Shown here in pieces: positions 6,005 through 10,688 of a DNA stretch of 10,688 bases (the first letter of the stretch is position 1; each line of letters starts with the position of its first letter). A program made the position numbers and the translations under genes. The DNA lies in NCBI GenBank assembly GCA_016206365.1, contig JACQRR010000125.1, forward strand, positions 1 to 10,688, read 5' to 3'. The notes below the pieces were generated by a model that worked only from the letters and a program-made list of their open reading frames with translations, did not search any database and was not told where the DNA came from. The DNA comes from Candidatus Roizmanbacteria bacterium. GTDB lineage: Bacteria > Patescibacteriota > Microgenomatia > UBA1406 > GWC2-37-13.

Positions 6005-6241
6005 ATGGAAATTTTAATACTGACAGTATTTCTGGGTCTGGGATTTGCCTATTTTGCGACACAAAATATCGCTCCGGTAGCTGTGCATATTGTAAATTAT
6101 CGTTTCAATCTGCCGTTATATTTAGTGGTTATTTTTTCAATTCTTGTGGGTTTATTGTTGTCGTTGATCATATCTCTGTTTGAGAATATTTCCGCAAGCC
6201 TGACCATCTGGGGAAAGGAGGCTAAAATAAATCAGGCTTAA
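6005..6241 (+). CDS. LapA-like (DUF1049) membrane protein, cut short by a TAA
   Basis: From the ATG at 6005 the product is 78 residues: a first membrane helix (ILILTVFLGLGFAYFATQ), the short segment NIAPVAVHIVNYRFNLPLYL, a second helix (VVIFSILVGLLLSLIISLF), then a cytoplasmic start. This is the two-helix layout of the LapA/DUF1049 family, linked in other bacteria to lipopolysaccharide assembly; in CPR the role is unknown. A TTG at 5978 would add nine residues but has poorer context. The family usually ends in a coiled coil. Here that coil continues in the same frame directly after the stop at 6239-6241. The short form keeps both membrane helices and may still insert, but it looks like a recently damaged gene. 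Confidence 0.75.
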   Translation: MEILILTVFLGLGFAYFATQNIAPVAVHIVNYRFNLPLYLVVIFSILVGLLLSLIISLFENISASLTIWGKEAKINQA

Positions 6242-6346
6242 GAGAAGATAGAAAAGCTCAATAAGCAGATACATCAGCTTGAGCGGGAGAACATTGAACT
6301 TAAGTCAAAGAGAAGCCAACCTACACAGGCGATTAGATCTGTTTAA
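6242..6346 (+). pseudogene. Severed coiled-coil tail of the LapA-like gene
   Basis: The 34 codons after the TAA, in the same frame, read EKIEKLNKQIHQLERENIEL and then a short basic end before a TAA at 6344-6346. That is a typical Leu-zipper-like coil and the expected tail of a DUF1049 protein. One base change (GAA, CAA or AAA to TAA) explains the break. There is no start codon with a binding site to express it alone. Confidence 0.6.
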
Positions 6347-6620
6347 TGTAATTAGTGTAAGTTTTTGGAATCTTAAAATGCTTTTTATCAAGAGGCGAAA
6401 GAGGCGAAAGATTTTTTTTAGCCAAGTGAAACAACAAGAAGAAAATACCCAGACAGTAGATTGCTGAAAAAATAATGCCTGCTGAAGTGGGGTTATGTAA
6501 AAATTCTCCCGATTTCTTAAAAATTTCCAAGAGGGCATATAGTGCGTCATCAATAAAATCTACAAATCGTATACTGTACAAATTTAGAGAATAATAAATT
6601 CTTCTCATGTAATTAAACAT
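6333..6620 (-). CDS. Possible small membrane protein, unknown
   Basis: The 95-residue frame on the minus strand has one clear membrane helix (AGIIFSAIYCLGIFFLLFHL, about residues 47-66). A helical stretch precedes it (VDFIDDALYALLEIFKKSGE) and a basic tail follows it, which suggests the C-terminus is inside the cell. Methionines at residues 1 and 5 are both possible starts; neither has a Shine-Dalgarno site. The 9-base tandem repeat at 6392-6409 keeps this frame and gives SPLSPL. Its end overlaps the severed LapA tail by 14 bases. An overlapping minus-strand frame (6305-6553) looks like its shadow. It is plausible as a gene by length and topology, but unproven and in no family I know. Confidence 0.45.
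   Translation of the reverse strand: MFNYMRRIYYSLNLYSIRFVDFIDDALYALLEIFKKSGEFLHNPTSAGIIFSAIYCLGIFFLLFHLAKKNLSPLSPLDKKHFKIPKTYTNYIKQI
6392..6409. repeat. Tandem 9-base duplication
   Basis: GAGGCGAAA occurs twice in a row. It is a whole number of codons in the minus-strand membrane-protein frame, where it gives a repeated SPL. Confidence 0.6.
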
Positions 6621-6643
6621 TATGAATCAAGCAAGTAAGTACC

Positions 6644-6723
6644 GAGTTAAGTTAATGTAAGGGTCATGTAAGGAAACATCCTCGTTTCTTACACAAATCT
6701 AACTTAACTCTTACCCTTTTTTT
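6644..6723 (+). terminator. Long two-part hairpin with T-run
   Basis: The outer arms GAGTTAAGTTA (6644-6654) and TAACTTAACTC (6700-6710) are a perfect 11-bp match. Inside, TGTAAG plus AAAC (6667-6677, one bulged G) pairs with GTTT plus CTTACA (6684-6693) around a 6-base loop. Seven Ts follow at 6717-6723. It may end transcription coming from the LapA side, or act as a regulatory element for the flanking divergent genes. ATGTAAGG occurs twice in the 5' half (6655-6662 and 6666-6673), so two registers can compete for CTTACA. Confidence 0.5.
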
Positions 6724-6769
6724 GTGTCTCTTATTTAAGATTAAACTCGTCTTATTTTTTAGGAAAGGG

Positions 6770-6850
6770 GACGGCGAGGAGGGGAATCCGCCTTCGTTCA
6801 GGTTCGGCTCGAGGCTTACAGCCACGCAGCCGAAACTTCACTTTGGCGGA
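6770..6850 (+). promoter_or_regulatory. GC-rich foldable leader of the kinase operon
   Basis: TCCGCC (6787-6792) pairs with GGCGGA (6845-6850). Nested inside, TTCGGCT (6803-6809) pairs with AGCCGAA (6828-6834), and GGCT/AGCC (6813-6823) caps it. GGCG at 6773-6776 could pair with the same CGCC, offering an alternative fold. The block is far richer in G and C than its surroundings, is not coding in a convincing frame, and ends about 60 bases before a start codon. That is what a cis-regulatory RNA looks like, but I cannot match it to a known riboswitch class. Confidence 0.45.
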
Positions 6851-6854
6851 CTTA

Positions 6855-6909
6855 AGAAACTCTAAGACTCACTTTAAAAGTTCGTTAAGAGTTTCTAAAG
6901 GGGGTGAGC
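6855..6909 (+). promoter_or_regulatory. Hairpin next to a strong Shine-Dalgarno site
   Basis: AGAAACTCT (6855-6863) and AGAGTTTCT (6888-6896) are perfect 9-bp arms, with a smaller ACTTT/AAAGT stem in the loop. The ribosome binding site AAAGGGGGTG follows at once (6897-6906), before the ATG at 6913. The pairing stops just short of the binding site, so a small shift in the fold could hide or free it. Confidence 0.5.
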
Positions 6910-6912
6910 AAC

Positions 6913-7230
6913 ATGACAAGTCAAAGACAAAAACAGGCAGCTCAAAAAAATATTAAAAAAGAGCAAAAGAAAAGGTCGAGCGGGTCTTGGGCAGATCAAG
7001 CTTGGTTGATCAGCAAGAAAGACGCACATATTGAGGATGAAAAACTGATCGCCGATTCATCTGGAGCGCGGAAGATTTTAGCAGTTATTGGACCGGCGAA
7101 ACATCTAAAAGCCGACATATTTCAAGGACATCCTAGAAGAAATGTTCCGGAAAGTGAAAAATCGACCATAGCTCAAAGGAGAGCTGGAACAGAGAACATT
7201 CAAAGGGCTCAAGAAGCACGCTGGAGTTAA
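6913..7230 (+). CDS. Small basic protein heading the kinase operon
   Basis: The ATG at 6913 is preferred over the GTG at 6904 because the GTG lies inside the purine-rich binding site that serves the ATG. The 105-residue product is very basic at its N-terminus (QRQKQAAQKNIKKEQKKR). Its middle, GSWADQAWLISKKDAHIEDE (residues 24-43) followed by LIADSSGARKILAVIG, looks folded. The end (IAQRRAGTENIQRAQEARWS) repeats the N-terminal pattern AQ-x6-NI-x3-Q, so the two termini look like copies of one short motif. I recall similar small proteins in varied bacteria but no established function. There is no membrane segment or signal peptide. The stop is one base before the histidine kinase ATG, so the two are almost certainly cotranscribed and the protein may belong to that pathway. 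Confidence 0.75.
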   Translation: MTSQRQKQAAQKNIKKEQKKRSSGSWADQAWLISKKDAHIEDEKLIADSSGARKILAVIGPAKHLKADIFQGHPRRNVPESEKSTIAQRRAGTENIQRAQEARWS

Positions 7231-7231
7231 G

Positions 7232-8395
7232 ATGAAAACCGACAATGGTGGTATACTAAAGGCAGAAAGTATGCCAGTACAGGTAAAAACCATAGAACAG
7301 TTTGATGTTATTTTCCAAAATATAGGCTATGGTATTACCGTGCAAGATCATAAGGGCAAACTCATCTATGTGAACAAAGAGGCGGCGCGGATGGCGGGTT
7401 TTTCTTCGCCCCAAAAGATGCTCTTGGTTACAGCTGAGGATATTCTAAAAAAATTTACCTTGATGGATAAAGAAGGAAAAAATTTTCCTCTGGACAAGAT
7501 GCCCGGCCGATACGCAGCTCAAGATAAAAATTCACATGAAGCCCTCATTCACTATAAATTTAACAAGTCAGGTAAAGAATATTGGTCAGTAGTCAAGGCG
7601 GTACCGGTATTAAAAGGAAAAGAGATAGAATTTATAATCAACACAATCCGCGACGTAACAGTCGATATGCGTGAAGAAGAACGAAGAGATTATTTTATCG
7701 CGATTGCGAGTCACGAGTTTAAGACGCCTTTGGCTAATATTAAGGCTTTCACTCAGGTTCTTGAGAGGCGCCTTAAATTAAAAAAATACGATGATATATA
7801 TCCTCTTCTTGCTAGGATTGAGATTAAGGTCGACGAATTGGTAAACATCATAAACGAATTTTTAGACATGTCAAAAATAAGAGCAGGCAGGCTTGAACTA
7901 TCCTACGAAATTTTTGATTTTAATAAACTTTTAGCCGAGATAATAAAGGATTTTCAGCAGATCACGCCGGCGCACCGGATCATAAAGAAGGGAGAGGTCC
8001 ACAAACTTGTTATTTCCGATAAACAAAGAATTCGACAGGTTATCGTCAATCTTTTATCAAATGCCAGGAAATACTCGCCCCTGACCGATATAATTGTTGT
8101 TAAGGTGAGTCAGAGAAAGAACTTTATTACCGTATGCGTTAGGGACTTTGGAATAGGCATACCCAAAATCTATCTAGAAAGAATATTCGAACCATTTTTC
8201 CGTCTACAAAGACTAAAGAATGAGAGAATTTCCGGGCTTGGAATCGGACTTTATATCGCGTCGCAGATAGTCTATCTATTAGGCGGGCGCATGTGGGTAA
8301 AGAGCGAGTTAAAAGCCGGGTCAACGTTTTGTTTTAGTTTGCCCTATAAACCAAAAAAAATTAAGAAAAAATTTGTCGATATTTATAAATTTTAA
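7232..8395 (+). CDS. Soluble PAS-domain sensor histidine kinase
   Basis: The 387-residue protein has a PAS domain (about residues 20-143, with GITVQDHKGKLIYVNKEAAR and a closing IINTIRDVT). The dimerisation domain has the H box at 160-167 (SHEFKTPL, phosphorylated His161). The ATP-binding domain has the N box NLLSNARKYSP (Asn273, Asn277), G1 RDFGIGIP (304-311), the F box FEPFFRL (319-325) and G2 GLGIGL (335-340). All catalytic motifs are intact. No membrane helix exists, so it senses something inside the cell, probably a small molecule or redox cofactor in the PAS pocket. It should pass phosphate from His161 to a receiver aspartate; the CheY-like gene nine bases downstream is the obvious first partner. 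GGAG at 7222-7225 is a usable binding site inside the previous gene. The basic tail (KPKKIKKK) is unusual. Confidence 0.93.
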   Translation: MKTDNGGILKAESMPVQVKTIEQFDVIFQNIGYGITVQDHKGKLIYVNKEAARMAGFSSPQKMLLVTAEDILKKFTLMDKEGKNFPLDKMPGRYAAQDKNSHEALIHYKFNKSGKEYWSVVKAVPVLKGKEIEFIINTIRDVTVDMREEERRDYFIAIASHEFKTPLANIKAFTQVLERRLKLKKYDDIYPLLARIEIKVDELVNIINEFLDMSKIRAGRLELSYEIFDFNKLLAEIIKDFQQITPAHRIIKKGEVHKLVISDKQRIRQVIVNLLSNARKYSPLTDIIVVKVSQRKNFITVCVRDFGIGIPKIYLERIFEPFFRLQRLKNERISGLGIGLYIASQIVYLLGGRMWVKSELKAGSTFCFSLPYKPKKIKKKFVDIYKF

Positions 8396-8404
8396 TAAGA
8401 AACT

Positions 8405-8776
8405 ATGGACAGGATTCTTCTTATTGATGACGATGAGAGTATAGTCGAAGTGATACGAATGATTTTAGAAGAAGAGAGATATAAGGTATTAAGTTATCCC
8501 AACGGTTTGTCTATCGAAGAAAAGGTGCGAGAAGTGAAACCTGACCTTGTGCTTATCGATTATCTTTTGCCCGGGAAAAACGGAGCTGAGATAGTTAAGT
8601 GGTTAAGAACTAATCAGCAGACAAAAACAATTCCAATCATCATGATCTCAACAAGCAAGATCTATAAAAAGGAGGCTGAAGAGGCGGGGGTTGACGAATT
8701 TTTGGAAAAGCCGTTTGACATGTATGAATTAGTAAACGTCGTGAAGAGATATTCAAAACGTCCTCTTAGTCTTTGA
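8405..8776 (+). CDS. Single-domain (CheY-like) response regulator
   Basis: The 123-residue protein is a receiver domain only. The acidic pocket is Asp8-Asp9-Asp10 (LLIDDDES). The phosphorylation site is Asp52 (LVLIDYLLPG), the switch residues are Ser82/Thr83 (IIMISTS), and Lys102 lies in EKPF. There is no output domain, so it must act by protein contact, or pass phosphate on in a relay. It follows the PAS kinase by nine bases on the same strand, which makes that kinase the likely donor. The last 11 bases overlap the 3' end of the opposite-strand OmpR-type gene, leaving no room for a separate terminator between them. Confidence 0.93.
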   Translation: MDRILLIDDDESIVEVIRMILEEERYKVLSYPNGLSIEEKVREVKPDLVLIDYLLPGKNGAEIVKWLRTNQQTKTIPIIMISTSKIYKKEAEEAGVDEFLEKPFDMYELVNVVKRYSKRPLSL

Positions 8777-9434
8777 TTGTGTAGCCGAATCCACGGATTG
8801 AATGAATGAGTTTTTTTCTGAAGCCTTTGTCAATTTTTTTTCGAAGATAGCCTATATAGACGTCAACAACTCTCGTATCTACATCAGAGGATGAAAGCCA
8901 CAGCCGATTCAAAATCATATCTCGAGAGAGAACCCTGCCTTTATTGTTCATTAAATATTCTAAAAGGCGAAATTCTTGGGGAGTAAGTTTTATTGGTTTG
9001 TGGCCGCGCTTAACTTCAAGCGTTTCACTATTTAACTCAAGGTCGGTAATAATATAAGTTCCTCCTCCTTCATTTTTCCTGAGCCTTGCTTTGATTCGTG
9101 CAAGAAGTTCGTCTGCATTAAAAGGTTTTGCAACATAGTCGTCTGCGCCAAGGTTTAGTCCTTTGACAATATCTCGTGGTGTGTCTCGAGCGGTTAAGAT
9201 AATAATTGGAAGCTGAGGATTTTTTTTACGCAGTTCAGAACATAAAAACTCTCCGCTCATATCGGGCAAACCAAGGTCCAAAACAACCAAATCGGGCTCG
9301 GATTTTGAAAAAAGCTGTAAGGCCACCGTTGCCGTCCCGGCTGTTTTGACGTAGAAATCGTGCTCCTTAAGATATTCTTTTAGATAATTTTGCATCTCAA
9401 CATCGTCTTCTATGACGAGTATCTTTTTTAGCAT
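8766..9434 (-). CDS. OmpR/PhoB-type response regulator
   Basis: The 222-residue protein joins a receiver domain to a winged-helix DNA-binding domain. In the receiver (1-118) the acidic pair is Asp10/Asp11, the phosphorylated residue is Asp53 (VVLDLGLPDMSG), Thr81 is the switch and Lys103 is in AKPF. In the output domain (about 126-221), LTPQEFRLLEYLMNNKGRVL leads to the recognition helix region VDTRVVDVYIGYLRKKID, and the closing wing RGFGYTI is typical. It binds DNA as a dimer when phosphorylated. No kinase lies beside it on its own strand; the convergent PAS kinase is a candidate donor. A perfect TATAAT lies 10 bases before its ATG, inside the end of the upstream gene. Confidence 0.95.
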   Translation of the reverse strand: MLKKILVIEDDVEMQNYLKEYLKEHDFYVKTAGTATVALQLFSKSEPDLVVLDLGLPDMSGEFLCSELRKKNPQLPIIILTARDTPRDIVKGLNLGADDYVAKPFNADELLARIKARLRKNEGGGTYIITDLELNSETLEVKRGHKPIKLTPQEFRLLEYLMNNKGRVLSRDMILNRLWLSSSDVDTRVVDVYIGYLRKKIDKGFRKKLIHSIRGFGYTIKD

Positions 9435-9438
9435 TATG

Positions 9439-9897
9439 CTATGTATTATAGCGCACTTTTCCTATTATCTCTAGTTTTTTCAACAGCTCGTCGACTGGTT
9501 GGTTTGCTATATCTATTCCCTCTTTTTCAATGGAGCGAAGCCCTTGGATGATTCGGCGTGCTTTTAGAGCCTCGTTGACCCAAAGATAATCGATAACAAT
9601 TGATTTACTCAAGGGCTTGAGAATTTCAATATCAAGAGAAGCAAAAAGGGGGGATGTCTCAACTATCACAAGCTGAATATCTTTTATCAGGACAGTTTCA
9701 ATGTCTTCTGACAAAAAGAAACGTCTCTTTAACACGTTGACTTGGTTTTCATTAATTACAAGTTCATTTGGAAACAGGTCAAAGGGAAAAACTGAAGAAA
9801 TTTTATAGAGTACACGCTGGGTTTTTTTTAACAGTTTGTCGATTTTCTTTCTCTCAAATTGGATATTTTTGTCGTGGCTATGAGAATATATTTGCAT
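9439..9897 (-). CDS. PH-like domain protein of a CPR-type family
   Basis: From the ATG at 9897 the product is 152 residues. The centre (FPFDLFPNELVINENQVNVL, then KRRFFLSEDIETVLIKDIQL and VIVETSPLFASLDIEI) has the alternating strand pattern of bacterial PH-like domains. The C-terminal part is helical (NEALKARRIIQGLRSIEKEG). I recall this arrangement in many Patescibacteria proteins of unknown role, but this is pattern memory, not a search. A GTG at 9909 would add four residues; a -10-like TATAAG (9919-9914) would start transcription at about that codon, which favours the ATG. The gene ends four bases before the OmpR-type regulator, so they form a two-gene unit. There is no signal peptide or membrane segment. 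Its role may be in membrane or protein contact near the signalling pathway. Confidence 0.78.
   Translation of the reverse strand: MQIYSHSHDKNIQFERKKIDKLLKKTQRVLYKISSVFPFDLFPNELVINENQVNVLKRRFFLSEDIETVLIKDIQLVIVETSPLFASLDIEILKPLSKSIVIDYLWVNEALKARRIIQGLRSIEKEGIDIANQPVDELLKKLEIIGKVRYNT
9445..9450 (-). promoter_or_regulatory. Internal -10 box for the OmpR-type regulator
   Basis: TATAAT on the minus strand lies within the last codons of the PH-like gene. Its 3' end is 10 bases before the regulator ATG at 9434, predicting a 5' leader of only 4-5 bases. No good -35 hexamer is seen at 16-18 bases. The regulator could therefore be made both from the operon and alone. Confidence 0.45.
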
Positions 9898-10109
9898 AAG
9901 CGATTTCACTCAACTTATAATCTCTGGCTGTTTTCATTTCTAGACAAATTTTGTAAAGAGTAGATAGAATTGATAGATTATTGAATCTTGCCAAATTTTT
10001 TTCATTACCTAGAATAAAAATAATAATTCTTAGGATAGAAAATAACGTTAATAAAACAATATAAAGAGAGTAAGAAAGATGTAAGAATACAGATGGCTAA
10101 GTTTAAACT

Positions 10110-10264
10110 GAAGAGAAGTTAAAACGGGGATTACCATCAAAGCTCCAATTAGAAGTACACCCACGATCCTCATCGCCAAAAGATGTAACAATAGATATTC
10201 CAATGGGCCGTGTTGCACCTTTAAGGTGTAGATTATTATTGCTTTTCATTTTTAAAACCGAAGC
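10110..10264 (-). pseudogene. Probable C-terminal remnant of an exported-protein gene
   Basis: A minus-strand open frame spans 10306-10103. Its first 14 codons look like noise, but from about 10264 it reads like a protein end: NNNLHLKG, then ISIVTSFGDED, then GCTSNWSFDGNPRF. That ending resembles the end of the plus-strand fragment next door (GAVNLSGDYSIKVSVEDA, then SCSGTFGGSR), with an NL-x-L/S-x-G strand, a beta strand, one Cys and a closing aromatic-Gly segment. No start codon with a binding site or promoter is seen. I read it as a broken copy of the same family in the opposite direction; the similarity is weak and judged by eye. Confidence 0.35.
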
Positions 10265-10269
10265 CAGTC

Positions 10270-10602
10270 GGCCCAAATTGGGATGGATTTTATTCCTCCA
10301 GCGCAAATATTAGCTGCGATGCAGAAGCAATGGATTATTATCAATCTTTTGCCGACGAGGCAGTTGCAAAATTTGAAGTAAGAGGCAATAAGATCGTCGG
10401 CAGTGGTATTTCTATTGATGACTCAGGTAGAGCAGAATATTTTGTCGACCTTCAAGATGTGCAGGTAAGTGTCAGCTATTATTTTTCTCAAACACAGGAT
10501 GGCGCAGTAAATCTTTCTGGAGATTATTCGATAAAAGTTTCAGTAGAAGATGCAAGCTCTTCATGCAGTGGAACCTTTGGCGGAAGCCGCACAGCTCTAT
10601 GA
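10270..10602 (+). pseudogene. 5'-truncated fragment of an exported-protein gene
   Basis: The frame is open from 10225. An ATG at 10330 would give 90 residues, but convincing protein sequence begins well before it (NWDGFYSSSANISCDAEA), so the ATG is probably internal and the real 5' end is missing. The rest (DYYQSFADEAVAKFEVRGNK, SISIDD-like strands, SVSYYFSQTQDG, SIKVSVEDASSSCSGTF) is beta-rich with two cysteines, like the outer C-terminal domain of an exported protein. No signal peptide, promoter or binding site remains. It starts where the opposite-strand remnant stops, which points to a rearrangement. If expressed from 10330 it could be a small cytosolic protein, but a relic is more likely. 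Confidence 0.5.
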
Positions 10603-10627
10603 CGGCTGACAAGAAATCAATCTTCAT

Positions 10628-10657
10628 TTGACAACATGTTGTACAATATATTACAAT
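10628..10657 (+). promoter_or_regulatory. Strong promoter near the right edge
   Basis: TTGACA (10628-10633), an 18-base spacer and TACAAT (10652-10657) make the best sigma-70-type promoter in the window. The ATG at 10666 is eight bases after the -10 box, so the message would be leaderless or nearly so. Confidence 0.65.
10631..10642. promoter_or_regulatory. Palindrome overlapping the -35 box, candidate operator
   Basis: ACAACATGTTGT is a perfect 12-base palindrome that includes the end of the -35 hexamer. A second inverted pair, TTGTA (10639-10643) and TACAA (10652-10656), overlaps the -10 box. Both are placed where a dimeric repressor would block polymerase. Confidence 0.45.
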
Positions 10658-10665
10658 AGTTATCT

Positions 10666-10688
10666 ATGTTAAAAACCTATCTTTATAT
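10666..10688 (+). CDS. Start of a leaderless gene cut by the window end
   Basis: The ATG eight bases after the -10 box opens a frame reading MLKTYLY before the window ends. The only support is the promoter position; seven codons are too few for any function call. Confidence 0.4.

Noticed and set aside
6279..6553. Two further frames (6279-6467 plus, 6305-6553 minus)
   Set aside because: The first is an out-of-frame read of the severed coiled coil and the region after it; the second is a shifted shadow of the minus-strand membrane protein.
7105..8324. Minus-strand frames at 7105-7293 and 8139-8324
   Set aside because: They lie over the small basic gene and the kinase G1/F/G2 boxes; no independent support.
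5274..8776. TGA recoded as glycine (Gracilibacteria/SR1 code)
   Set aside because: The TrmO, CheY-like and HTH/LAGLIDADG-like proteins end at TGA at normal lengths, and no gene contains an internal TGA.
9910..10102. Hidden gene or RNA in the AT-rich gap
   Set aside because: Only short frames and A/T runs are visible; apart from the -10-like box near 9914-9919, I see nothing to support a feature.
1..10688. CRISPR array or large direct repeats
   Set aside because: I saw no regularly spaced repeat longer than about 9 bases and no cas-like gene.

Overview
The window is AT-rich. It encodes compact bacterial genes, several with no Shine-Dalgarno site and a -10 box only a few bases before the ATG. 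One tRNA has no encoded CCA, and several proteins have the look of small families common in Candidatus Patescibacteria (CPR), perhaps a Microgenomates-like lineage. That placement is an inference from gene style; no rRNA is present to test it. The standard bacterial code fits: the CheY-like, TrmO and HTH/LAGLIDADG-like genes all end at TGA at sensible lengths.

Bases 1 to about 2983 look like the right end of an integrated mobile element. They hold the 3' part of an unknown gene, a winged-helix gene of replication-initiator type (640-1197), a small unknown gene (1301-1489) and a large serine recombinase (1507-3033). The recombinase reads antisense into the 3' exon of a tRNA-Asn(GUU) gene, so that exon is probably the attachment site. 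The element's other end lies left of the window.

Bases 2983-3952 (minus strand) form the most striking unit. The tRNA-Asn gene is split inside its anticodon by a compact 199-nt group I intron. All the core helices can be drawn: P1 with the U-G pair, P2 to P9, P10 and the terminal G. Twelve bases upstream, on the same strand, is an HTH protein with a degenerate LAGLIDADG-like motif. It has a good promoter that would start transcription at its own ATG, and this is the only strong promoter I see for the tRNA.

Bases 4141-6620 look chromosomal: an unknown protein, TrmO (tRNA t6A37 methyltransferase), a Met-rich exported membrane protein, a LapA-like (DUF1049) membrane protein whose coiled-coil tail is cut off by an in-frame TAA, and a small opposing membrane protein.

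Bases 6644-9897 are a signalling block. A long hairpin with a T-run is followed by a GC-rich, foldable leader and a hairpin next to a strong ribosome binding site. These precede an operon of a small basic protein, a soluble PAS histidine kinase and a CheY-like receiver. Facing it, with overlapping 3' ends, is an OmpR-type regulator preceded by a PH-like protein gene.

Bases 9898-10688 are mostly gene remnants. Two fragments that may belong to one exported-protein family sit back to back around 10264-10273. The window ends with a strong promoter carrying a palindrome and the first codons of a leaderless gene.
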